Assembly (NCBI RefSeq): GCF_019740355.2
Contig: NZ_CP091819.1
Span: 310,001-374,000 of the forward strand
Origin: Paracrocinitomix mangrovi
GTDB lineage: Bacteria; Bacteroidota; Bacteroidia; Flavobacteriales_D; Crocinitomicaceae
DNA length: 64,000 nucleotides
Reading direction: 5' to 3'
Each line of letters opens with the position of its first letter. Position 1 is the stretch's first letter. A model generated the notes under the pieces. That model made no database searches and was not told where the DNA came from. It was given only the letters and a program-made list of their open reading frames with translations. Positions 37,667 through 44,466 of the stretch are shown here, in pieces. The position numbers and the translations under genes were made by a program.

Positions 37667-38824
37667 ATGAAAACAGAGACAAGACTCATAAGAACTCAAG
37701 TTGAAAGAAGTGATAATAAGGAACATTCAGTACCTCTTTACATGACTTCAAGTTATGTGTTTGATGATGCCGATCATATGGCAGCCTTGTTCAATGATGA
37801 AGAAGAAGGTTATATATATAGTAGGTATTCAAATCCCAATATTTCTGAGTTTGTACAAAAGGTAGCCGACTTGGAGAGGACCGAAACGGGCTGGGCTACA
37901 GCATCCGGAATGGCTGCGATATTCTCTGTTTTTGGAGCATTTTTGGAGAGTGGAGATGAAATTTTGTCTTCAAGATCTGTATTCGGCTCTACCCATAAGT
38001 TGTTTACTGAAATACTACCTAAATGGGGGATTAAAACTACTTATGTAGACTTTGATGATGTAGATAATTGGGCTGATTCCATTAATAAAAGAACTAAAAT
38101 TTTATATCTGGAAACTCCTACTAATCCTGGGGTTGATATAATTGATTTGGCCAAAGTAGGGGTGATTACTAAGCAAAACGGATTACTTTACGTAGTAGAC
38201 AACTGTTTTGCGACTCCAATCAATCAAAAACCTGCTGATTTTGGTGCTGATTTAGTGATTCACTCTGCTACAAAGTATTTTGATGGACAGGGAAGAACAA
38301 TGGGAGGTATAATACTTGGAAGCGAAGAGCATATTCTTAAAATTCAAGGTTTCGCAAGGCATACGGGTCCGGCTTTATCTCCTTTTAATGCCTGGACCTT
38401 GTCAAAATCTTTGGAAACATTAGCGTTAAGAGTAGAAAGACACAATGATAATGCCCTTGAAATTGCCAAAAGATTAGAAAAACATGAGGCGGTTGAATGG
38501 GTTAAATATCCATTTTTGGCATCACACCCTCAATATGAAATAGCTAAAAGTCAAATGAAAGGTGGTGGTGGAATTGTGACTTTTGAAGTAAAAGGTGGTT
38601 TAGAAAAAGGAAAGTCATTTTTGAATTCACTTAAAATGCTCAGTTTAACAGCCAATTTAGGGGATTCTAGATCAATAGCTACTCATCCAGCAAGCACAAC
38701 GCATTCTAAGTTAACAGAAGAAGATAGAATGAAAGTAGGTATTAGTCCCGGTTTGATTAGGATTTCTGCAGGATTAGAGCATTTGGAAGATATTTGGGCA
38801 GATATAGAGCAGGCTTTAAGTTAA
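37667..38824 (+). CDS. O-acetyl/O-succinylhomoserine sulfhydrylase or cystathionine gamma-synthase (MetZ type)
   Basis: 385 aa, Cys/Met-metabolism PLP family. Landmarks: YSRYSNPN, the ATASGMAAI segment, YLETPTNPG, VVDNCFATP and the PLP lysine in HSATKYFDGQG (K203). The late SLGD/NLGDSRSIATHPASTTHSK block is typical. With MetX making O-acetylhomoserine, direct sulfhydrylation to homocysteine is the most likely job, though cystathionine synthase cannot be excluded from motifs. It follows the OsmC gene by 34 bp and ends the operon; its last 9 bp overlap the convergent YqcC gene. Confidence 0.88.
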   Translation: MKTETRLIRTQVERSDNKEHSVPLYMTSSYVFDDADHMAALFNDEEEGYIYSRYSNPNISEFVQKVADLERTETGWATASGMAAIFSVFGAFLESGDEILSSRSVFGSTHKLFTEILPKWGIKTTYVDFDDVDNWADSINKRTKILYLETPTNPGVDIIDLAKVGVITKQNGLLYVVDNCFATPINQKPADFGADLVIHSATKYFDGQGRTMGGIILGSEEHILKIQGFARHTGPALSPFNAWTLSKSLETLALRVERHNDNALEIAKRLEKHEAVEWVKYPFLASHPQYEIAKSQMKGGGGIVTFEVKGGLEKGKSFLNSLKMLSLTANLGDSRSIATHPASTTHSKLTEEDRMKVGISPGLIRISAGLEHLEDIWADIEQALS

Positions 38825-39118
38825 ACTGTTTATCAGTTTATCAAATTCATATAGCAGTTTGAGTAAATTTTGAGCTTCAGGTACAAATGAATGATAGTCG
38901 TATTGCCGCATTGCAGCTAATCCAACATTGGATTCCTTTGGGAAGTTTCTTGTTTTGACCGCCTCTCTAGCATTTGGAATGAATACAAATTGTAGCCAGT
39001 GTTCAAAAGTGTGTGGATCGGGAAGGGTTTTGAGTTTTTTGTTCCAAAAACCTATTTGCTTCAATTCTGATTCAATTAAGTTAAGTTGTTCTTCAATTTT
39101 TAGGATAGTAGAAGTCAT
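38816..39118 (-). CDS. YqcC-like protein (DUF446)
   Basis: 100 aa. The EHWLQFVFIPNAREAVK segment matches the family's LEWLQWVLIPRM core, and AAMRQYDYHSF and LLYEFDKLINSL complete the short all-helical DUF446 fold. Function unknown; the E. coli gene neighbours a tRNA pseudouridine synthase, which is not the case here. Its ATG lies 1 bp after the stop of the SpoIIE fossil, implying it was once the second gene of a phosphatase transcription unit. Confidence 0.82.
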   Translation of the reverse strand: MTSTILKIEEQLNLIESELKQIGFWNKKLKTLPDPHTFEHWLQFVFIPNAREAVKTRNFPKESNVGLAAMRQYDYHSFVPEAQNLLKLLYEFDKLINSLT

Positions 39119-39119
39119 T

Positions 39120-39179
39120 TTAAAACTTTACACCAATTACGCAATCGTCATCAAGCTGTTCTAACTCAACTTTTTTCAT
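39120..39179 (-). pseudogene. Remnant of a fourth TPR-SpoIIE phosphatase (C-terminal tail only)
   Basis: A 19-codon frame whose last 16 residues are VELEQLDDDCVIGVKF followed by TAA. Paralogue 1 ends DLEQLDDICVIGVRF, paralogue 3 DLEQIDDICVIGIKF. Upstream the frame is closed by TAG at 39183-39185, and the sequence up to the next gene at 39207 shows no further phosphatase homology, so almost the whole gene has been deleted. It retains an ATG by chance and could be expressed as a tiny peptide, but deletion scar is the simpler reading. Confidence 0.8.
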
Positions 39180-39206
39180 AATCTAAATATATGAATTGAA
39201 AATCAA

Positions 39207-39497
39207 CTAACTATCAATATCCAAAATCTCATTATCTTCTTTTTTCTGTGTTCTTTTCACTAAGAACTTTTGCAAAAACACATACACAAAAACAAGTATC
39301 CCCATGGATAAAGCCAGGATTACTTTAAATGCCAGGGTGAGGGGGAAAGTTAGAATGTAAGCAAAGCTCACAAAGGCTAAAACAAAACTGATTAATAAGC
39401 TCCACTTTTTGTTTTTAGAGACGTCAATTATTAGTGCAATAATTGGAATTAGCTGAAGTAACAGCAATATCAATCCAAGAAGAGCATAATTTGACAT
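39207..39497 (-). CDS. Small membrane protein (about three TM helices)
   Basis: 96 aa. Hydrophobic helices at about 5-24, 33-53 and 57-78, with a short charged loop VSKNKKW between the first two and a basic, then acidic, cytoplasmic tail (KRTQKKEDNEILDIDS). This resembles PLDc_N-like small membrane proteins but no family is certain. It starts 3 bp after the M42 peptidase stop, so the two are co-transcribed. The region behind it holds the SpoIIE remnant. Confidence 0.65.
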   Translation of the reverse strand: MSNYALLGLILLLLQLIPIIALIIDVSKNKKWSLLISFVLAFVSFAYILTFPLTLAFKVILALSMGILVFVYVFLQKFLVKRTQKKEDNEILDIDS

Positions 39498-39499
39498 GT

Positions 39500-40432
39500 T
39501 TACAGTTTTTGCATCAACAATTTATACAATTCAACCATTTGAACTATATCAAATTTGTTAACCAATTCGTTGGCTGTATGCACGTTTTGTTCCGGCGCAC
39601 CAATAAAACACCAATCAAAAGGCAAATCTGTTTGTTGAAGCATTGTTCCGTCAGATCCTCCTGCGCTTTCAACCTCAAATTGGTAGGTGATTTCAGATTG
39701 ACGAGCAACTTCAATTATTTTATTGACAAAAGCTCTACGTGGAATTCCTTTGTCATGCATTGAAATGGCAACGCCTCCACCTTCCAATATCCCTTCAGTA
39801 ACCCATGTGATATCCGAAATAAGTGCCTGATAAACATTGTGCTTTTCAATCAAGTATCTTCCTAAAAATCCAACAGATCCTCCACCATGCTCTTCATAGG
39901 TAGAAAATACAATTGCTCCATTTTCCAAGGTCTTTGCAACTTCCAGAGCAACCCAAACTCCTAATCTATTGTCCATGTACGGTGACTGAATATGGGTGTC
40001 ACTTTCTCTGTAATTTGGCTTAAATGTCAAACAGGTTCCTCTGTCTACAATTCTATCCGATACCAATTTCACAGTTTTTGATCCATCCTCATCTTCAATA
40101 ACCATCATTTCTGTGTCTATTTCTCCTTTACTGTCTTCTCCTACTAATTCGGTGCCATCAATCAGTCTGGGGCCACCTATTGGAACTAAAACATTGTCAT
40201 ATCCAACCATGAATCCAATTGAATCTAAATGAGAAAAAATTGCAGTTGTTGGTTTGCCAAAAATCAGAATAAAGGCATCTTGAAATCCTTTGCCTTCAAT
40301 AATTTGAGGTTGAACCTTCCAATTGGCTTGGTTCTGTTTGATATAATTTAAAATGTAATTCTTGATATTGGCTTCATCTCCCGAAGCGCTTCGAACTGCA
40401 ACTAGTTCTTCTAATCCCTTTAGATCAATCAT
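39500..40432 (-). CDS. M42-family metallo-aminopeptidase
   Basis: 310 aa, slightly short for the family (about 330-360). Metal ligands are visible in FSHLDSIGF (H68, D70), SPYMDNRLGVW (bridging Asp) and STYEEHGGG (two Glu), with a final His in APEQNVHTANE. Such enzymes release amino acids from peptides with two zinc or cobalt ions in a large cytoplasmic assembly. It starts inside the last 4 bp of yigZ and precedes the small membrane protein, forming one transcript. Confidence 0.87.
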   Translation of the reverse strand: MIDLKGLEELVAVRSASGDEANIKNYILNYIKQNQANWKVQPQIIEGKGFQDAFILIFGKPTTAIFSHLDSIGFMVGYDNVLVPIGGPRLIDGTELVGEDSKGEIDTEMMVIEDEDGSKTVKLVSDRIVDRGTCLTFKPNYRESDTHIQSPYMDNRLGVWVALEVAKTLENGAIVFSTYEEHGGGSVGFLGRYLIEKHNVYQALISDITWVTEGILEGGGVAISMHDKGIPRRAFVNKIIEVARQSEITYQFEVESAGGSDGTMLQQTDLPFDWCFIGAPEQNVHTANELVNKFDIVQMVELYKLLMQKL

Positions 40433-41031
40433 TCAATTAATTCAATTTGATAATGTGGTAGTTGTTCAAAAGTATCTATAATCTCTTTTGATACGCTTTT
40501 AACAATGTCAATTTTCACTAAATGTAAAGCATTTTCAAATCCATGACTTTTTACTTCAACCCTCATTTTGTTAAGTCTTGACATAAGATCTCCAGTGTTT
40601 GACGGGTCAAATTTAATGATGGCCTTAATAACTTCTTCTTTCTGGATAATTGTATTTTTCTCAATAGCTTCTGCTGTTGCCGTTTTGTAAGCGTTGATAA
40701 GTCCTCCAACACCTAATTTGGTTCCTCCGTAATATCTAACAACTGCCACTAATACATTGGTAATTTCAGCAGCCAGGATTTGTCCAAAAATTGGTTTTCC
40801 TGCTGAATTATTGGGTTCTCCGTCATCTGAATATCTATCATGATAATTGCTCACTCCTAATCGCCAAGCAAAACAAACATGTACCGCCTTTGGGTGGAGC
40901 TCTCTTAATTCCTGAATTTTATCTTTAGCCTCATTTTCAGAAGTGATAGGGTAGGCAAATGCTAAAAATTTGGAGCCTTTTTCTTTGTAAAGTCCTTCTG
41001 ATGGTTTTGATATGGATTGGTAAGAGGCTAT
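40429..41031 (-). CDS. yigZ: YigZ/IMPACT-family protein with an apparent ATA start
   Basis: 200 aa if started at ATA 41031, matching the family length (E. coli 204). It opens ASYQSISKPSEGLYKEKGSK, where relatives as I recall them read M-x-x-Y-x-x-I-x-x-PSEG, and continues RYSDDGEPNNSAGKPI and NVLVAVVRYYGGTKLGVGGL, the UPF0029 core, then the DUF1949 ferredoxin-like end. The frame is closed by TGA at 41046-41044 and contains no ATG, GTG or TTG before a GTG at 40854, which would delete the first third of the conserved domain. A TATCTTTG element places the transcript start near 41051. The IMPACT family is linked to translation control; bacterial role unclear. Confidence 0.85.
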   Translation of the reverse strand: MASYQSISKPSEGLYKEKGSKFLAFAYPITSENEAKDKIQELRELHPKAVHVCFAWRLGVSNYHDRYSDDGEPNNSAGKPIFGQILAAEITNVLVAVVRYYGGTKLGVGGLINAYKTATAEAIEKNTIIQKEEVIKAIIKFDPSNTGDLMSRLNKMRVEVKSHGFENALHLVKIDIVKSVSKEIIDTFEQLPHYQIELIE

Positions 41032-41052
41032 GCCTTGGTGTTTTCAAATTTA

Positions 41053-41081
41053 CTCTCCAAAGATAGCTATCCTTTAGAGAG
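41053..41081. promoter_or_regulatory. 29-bp near-perfect palindrome over the yigZ promoter
   Basis: CTCTC (41053-41057) and GAGAG (41077-41081) flank a core of AAAG-ATAGCTAT-CTTT type with one unpaired base on each side. The yigZ -7 element TATCTTTG (minus strand, 41065-41058) is the left half. It could be an operator, or serve as a terminator for the upstream 41107-42204 gene, although no T-run follows. Confidence 0.55.
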
Positions 41082-41106
41082 TATTATAGATCAATTTTAT
41101 TTGAAA

Positions 41107-42204
41107 TTATTTGCTATATTTTTCAACTAGCTCTTTCTCTTCTTTTGTAAGATCATCCATGTTTGAAACGTAATTTGCATCCGCAACATACCAGGGTTGA
41201 CGTTCAAAAAATTCTTGTAATTCCTTTGTTTTAAAGACATATCCTCTTCTTGCGAATGGTAAGTTTCTAATTGCTTTTTTAGATAGTTCGTCTACAGGTT
41301 CTTGAATTTTCCATTGCTGCTTAATGTCAAATGGTAAAAAATCAGATTTGATGTCAAAAGTTTCTTTTTCAGGATATCCCGACCAACTAACCAGATTTAA
41401 TTCGCCTGCCGGTTTAAAATTTTTCTTTTGAAAGATGATGTTGCCATTTTGCAAATAAAATTGGGTTACCGGTCCTATTTCAAATTCACCATTTCCTTTT
41501 AAATCTAATTTTCTGCCTTTCCCTGTTATAATCCAATCTTTGGCTGCTTCAAAGAAAGATCTGTCAATACAAAATTCTTGAAAATCACCTAAGCTGACAA
41601 TTAATGTGAAATCATCTATTTGATTGTTGGCCCAACGATTTGCAGCTGTAAGAACATAGCTGAATTCATAAGCTGTCATAACAGATCCTGATAGATCAAA
41701 ATTGTAGTTATGTTTAATTGTGTTAAGTCCCTTTTTAAACTTTGCTTTGAAGTGGTATACGTAATAAAAATCTACATAATTAGGGTGCTCATCATAAACT
41801 AAGCTCTCAGGTCTGGGTTTTTTGAATTGACCGTTAGCATAGTAAACTTCCTCGTCAACCATAGACACACTATAAGGCAAAACAATATCATTTAATTGTA
41901 CGCTAAAATCTCTCATGTAAGGATGTTTACCGTCTTTAGGAGAGGCATCCACATCTCCACTTGGCGATTCTGCTTCAAATCCAACTAAAACTTCTTTTTC
42001 ATCTCCCGGATTAAAAAATTCATAATAAACCGAAATGTTTAGGCTGTTATTAGCTGCTCTGCTTATCTGAAGAATTTCTTTTTGAATTTTGATGTTAGAT
42101 TCAGTAATGGGAATAAGTTGATTTCCTTTAGCGTAAAAAACTCCGTCATTAGCATATCCTGCCATGGTAAATACCATAGCTATTGCAAAAAATACTTTTT
42201 TCAT
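41107..42204 (-). CDS. Secreted protein with C-terminal YARHG domain
   Basis: 365 aa. Signal peptide (about 1-18, MAGYA). N-terminal beta-rich half (20-270) with a hydrophobic strand pattern and phrases like ISVYYEFFNPGDEKEVLVGFE, resembling DUF4424-type extracellular domains. The C-terminus (about 318-350) reads AIRNLPFARRGYVFKTKELQEFFERQPWYV, the YARHG domain (here ARRG instead of ARHG), found on extracellular proteins. It follows the beta-flower gene by 2 bp in the same direction, so both are made together and probably act together at the surface. Confidence 0.8.
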   Translation of the reverse strand: MKKVFFAIAMVFTMAGYANDGVFYAKGNQLIPITESNIKIQKEILQISRAANNSLNISVYYEFFNPGDEKEVLVGFEAESPSGDVDASPKDGKHPYMRDFSVQLNDIVLPYSVSMVDEEVYYANGQFKKPRPESLVYDEHPNYVDFYYVYHFKAKFKKGLNTIKHNYNFDLSGSVMTAYEFSYVLTAANRWANNQIDDFTLIVSLGDFQEFCIDRSFFEAAKDWIITGKGRKLDLKGNGEFEIGPVTQFYLQNGNIIFQKKNFKPAGELNLVSWSGYPEKETFDIKSDFLPFDIKQQWKIQEPVDELSKKAIRNLPFARRGYVFKTKELQEFFERQPWYVADANYVSNMDDLTKEEKELVEKYSK

Positions 42205-42206
42205 TT

Positions 42207-42614
42207 TTAAAGCTGATCTGTGAAAAAGAAGAAAAAGAAAGCCGCAACATGTTCAACAGGTATAGACTTGTCGTAATATCCTATTGTTGAATATGATCCG
42301 TTTTGAACCTTCCCATCCTTAATGTATCCAATAGTTGAATATGAACCATTCTGAATTTTACCATCTGAATTTACATACCCAATTGTAGAATAAGAGCCAT
42401 TCTGCACTTTTCCATTTTTGATGTATCCAATTGTGGAATATGATCCGTTTTGAACCTTTCCGTCTTTGATGTATCCAATGGTAGAGTAGGAACTGCTTTG
42501 AACTTTTCCATCACTGTTGATATAGCCAACAGTTGAATAGCTTCCGTTTTGTAATTTTTGAGCATTTACGCTTATTGCGATAAAGAATACTGCTATTGAT
42601 AATAGTGCTTTCAT
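42207..42614 (-). CDS. Secreted beta-flower repeat protein
   Basis: 135 aa. Signal peptide (about 1-18, FFIAISVNAQ), then six repeats of 16-17 residues of the form K-V-Q-N-G-S-Y-S-T-I-G-Y-I-K-(D/N)-G, then a tail with AAFFFFFFTDQL. The GSYSTIGYI unit and Phe-run tail match the 5-fold beta-flower proteins of Bacteroidota, in which hairpins close into a small symmetric barrel. Six copies are present here. Repeats are also near-identical at the DNA level (about 48-51 bp each), so copy number may vary by slippage. Function unknown; co-transcribed with the YARHG protein. Confidence 0.85.
   Translation of the reverse strand: MKALLSIAVFFIAISVNAQKLQNGSYSTVGYINSDGKVQSSSYSTIGYIKDGKVQNGSYSTIGYIKNGKVQNGSYSTIGYVNSDGKIQNGSYSTIGYIKDGKVQNGSYSTIGYYDKSIPVEHVAAFFFFFFTDQL
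42270..42557 (-). repeat. Six tandem 48-51 bp repeats inside the beta-flower gene
   Basis: The repeat unit codes the beta-flower hairpin. Copies differ by a few bases, mostly in third positions and in the two turn codons (DG, NG, SDG). Confidence 0.85.
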
Positions 42615-42625
42615 GTTTTGTTAGT

Positions 42626-42985
42626 TTAACCGTCAATAGTACATTGATATCTAGCCTTTGTGTCGGATATTTTTTCTAGAATCCACATGTCAGGTGTATT
42701 TAGGTCAGTTTGTATTCCTGAAGTCAAAATACTGTAAGTGAAATAGTCAGTTGGATGCATGAATTTATCTAATCCTTCAACATTTGAAATCACCAATGCT
42801 GTTCCTGAAGGGATAGTGTACATAGCTGATCCTTGTCCAGGATTGTTAGCTTTATCCTTGTAATCCACTGAAACAATGATAGTTTGATCTGTCGCATTTA
42901 TGACATAATGATCAGTGTCTAATTTTTCTGTTTGTAGAGGAAGAATGCCTTGAAACATAAAGGCAAAAATCAATAATAACTGCAT
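42626..42985 (-). CDS. Secreted hypothetical protein, first gene of the beta-flower operon
   Basis: 119 aa. Hydrophobic N-terminus (LLLIFAFMFQGILPLQ) as a signal peptide. Beta-rich body with INATDQTIIVSVDYKD, SAMYTIPSGTALVISNVEG and ARYQCTIDG at the end; only one Cys. No family recognised. It lies 11 bp upstream of the beta-flower gene and shares its transcript; a palindrome sits in its presumed promoter. Confidence 0.62.
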   Translation of the reverse strand: MQLLLIFAFMFQGILPLQTEKLDTDHYVINATDQTIIVSVDYKDKANNPGQGSAMYTIPSGTALVISNVEGLDKFMHPTDYFTYSILTSGIQTDLNTPDMWILEKISDTKARYQCTIDG

Positions 42986-43009
42986 AAGGTTAAAAATTTG
43001 GTTAAGTTA

Positions 43010-43027
43010 TGTACTGTGTGCAGTACA
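43010..43027. promoter_or_regulatory. Perfect palindrome between the beta-flower operon and rocD
   Basis: TGTACTG-TGTG-CAGTACA, 7-bp arms. On the minus strand it lies between TTTTG (43030-43026) and TAACTTAA (43009-43002), which look like -33 and -7 elements for the beta-flower operon, so it is placed as an operator in the spacer. Confidence 0.5.
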
Positions 43028-43098
43028 AAATTTGTGCCTTAAGATAGACAATTTCTATTATCATTACTATCTTTATGCTTGGATGATTTCTCTCCATT

Positions 43099-43166
43099 CA
43101 CAGGTCGTGTTTCTATTGCGGTCTAAAAATGAGGAAAGGATGGGCACTCTCCGTGACGAGCCTGTG
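43099..43166 (+). promoter_or_regulatory. Structured leader upstream of rocD
   Basis: A long stem closes the region: CACAGGTCGT (43099-43108) pairs with ACGA-G-CCTGTG (43156-43166), 10 bp with one bulged G. The 47-nt apical part contains GAGGAAAGGATGGGCACTCTCCGTG and can form smaller helices. A TATCTTTA element at about 43067 would start the RNA just upstream; the ATG is at 43191. I cannot match it to a riboswitch class that I know. Confidence 0.5.
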
Positions 43167-43190
43167 TTATTAATCTAAATTCATTTAATT

Positions 43191-44432
43191 ATGGAAACAA
43201 TGGAAAAATTATCTTCAGAACAATTAATGAAAATGGAGGATAAGTATGGAGCGCACAATTATCATCCATTACCAGTTGTATTAGCTAAAGGAGAAGGAGT
43301 TTTTGTTTGGGATGTAGAAGGAAATAAATATTATGATTTTCTTTCGGCTTATTCAGCTGTAAATCAAGGTCATTGCCATCCTAAAATTGTTGATGCTGTT
43401 GTACAACAATCTAAAACCTTGGCTTTAACCTCAAGAGCTTTTTATAATGATTGTCTTGGACCTTATGAGAAATTCGCTTCAGAATTCTTTGGTTTTGACA
43501 AGCTATTACCAATGAATACTGGTGCAGAGGCTGTAGAAACTGCAATTAAATTGTGCAGAAAATGGGCTTATGAAGTAAAAGGTGTTCAGGAAAATAAAGC
43601 AAAAATCGTGGTTTGTGAAAAAAACTTCCACGGAAGAACTACTACCATAGTTTCTTTTTCTAGTGATGAAGACTCAAGAGATAACTTTGGTCCATTCCCC
43701 GGAGGATTTGAAGTAGTAGCTTACAATGATTTAGATGCTTTAGATAAAGCGTTGAATGATCCTAATATTGCTGGATTCATGGTAGAACCTATTCAAGGTG
43801 AAGCAGGTGTTTTTGTTCCGGATGATGGATATCTTGCAAAAGCTTACGAATTATGTAAAAAGCACAATGCCTTGTTTATTGCTGATGAAGTGCAAACAGG
43901 TATCGCAAGAACCGGTAAATTATTGGCTTGTGATCATGAAAATGTAAAACCGGATATCTTGATTCTAGGAAAAGCAATGTCTGGAGGAGCATATCCTGTA
44001 TCTGGTGTGTTGGCAAATGATGAAATCATGATGGTTATAAAACCAGGACAACATGGTTCAACTTTTGGAGGGAACCCTGTAGCTGGAAAAGTGGCTATTG
44101 CGGCTTTAGAAGTTGTTAGAGATGAGAAGTTAGCTGAAAATGCTCAGGAATTAGGAGAGTTGTTTAGATCTGAAGTTCAAAAACTAATTAAAAAGTATAA
44201 TATTTTAAAATTGGTGAGAGGTAAAGGATTGTTGAATGCAATTGTTGTAAATGATTCACCTGACAGCAAAACTGCCTGGAACATTTGTGTTAAACTGAAA
44301 GACAACGGTATGTTGGCTAAACCTACTCACGGGAATATTATCAGATTTGCACCACCATTGGTAATGACAAGAGAACAATTACTGGATTGTGTGTCTATTA
44401 TAGACAAGACAGTTGCAGAATTTGAAAAATAA
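43191..44432 (+). CDS. rocD: Ornithine aminotransferase
   Basis: 413 aa, PLP class III aminotransferase. Landmarks: [32 protein letters not shown] (OAT-specific), [40 protein letters not shown] (D232) and the PLP lysine in [14 protein letters not shown] (K261). It moves the delta-amino group of ornithine to 2-oxoglutarate, giving pyrroline-5-carboxylate, and so links arginine and proline. Single gene with a structured leader and its own terminator. Confidence 0.95.
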   Translation: METMEKLSSEQLMKMEDKYGAHNYHPLPVVLAKGEGVFVWDVEGNKYYDFLSAYSAVNQGHCHPKIVDAVVQQSKTLALTSRAFYNDCLGPYEKFASEFFGFDKLLPMNTGAEAVETAIKLCRKWAYEVKGVQENKAKIVVCEKNFHGRTTTIVSFSSDEDSRDNFGPFPGGFEVVAYNDLDALDKALNDPNIAGFMVEPIQGEAGVFVPDDGYLAKAYELCKKHNALFIADEVQTGIARTGKLLACDHENVKPDILILGKAMSGGAYPVSGVLANDEIMMVIKPGQHGSTFGGNPVAGKVAIAALEVVRDEKLAENAQELGELFRSEVQKLIKKYNILKLVRGKGLLNAIVVNDSPDSKTAWNICVKLKDNGMLAKPTHGNIIRFAPPLVMTREQLLDCVSIIDKTVAEFEK

Positions 44433-44438
44433 ATGAAG

Positions 44439-44466
44439 AAGGCTCTGAGAAATCAGGGCCTTTTTT
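44439..44466 (+). terminator. Rho-independent terminator after rocD
   Basis: AAGGCTCTGA (44439-44448), GAAA tetraloop, TCAGGGCCTT (44453-44462), T-run to 44466. Its tail overlaps the stop of the convergent gene at 44465. Confidence 0.88.

Noticed and set aside
39207-39497. Small membrane protein as a toxin of a toxin-antitoxin pair
   Set aside because: It is co-transcribed with a peptidase, has three helices and no partner gene, so nothing supports the idea.
40429-40854. YigZ as a 141-aa protein from GTG 40854
   Set aside because: Conserved family sequence continues in frame for 59 more codons upstream, so the short form is a start-site artefact.
42270-42557. Regular repeats as a CRISPR array or minisatellite
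   Set aside because: The repeats are in frame, code a known kind of secreted repeat protein, and have no unique spacers.
43081-43180. GAGGAAAG stretch as the start of RNase P RNA
   Set aside because: The rest of the RNase P core is absent and the region is only about 100 nt before the rocD ATG.
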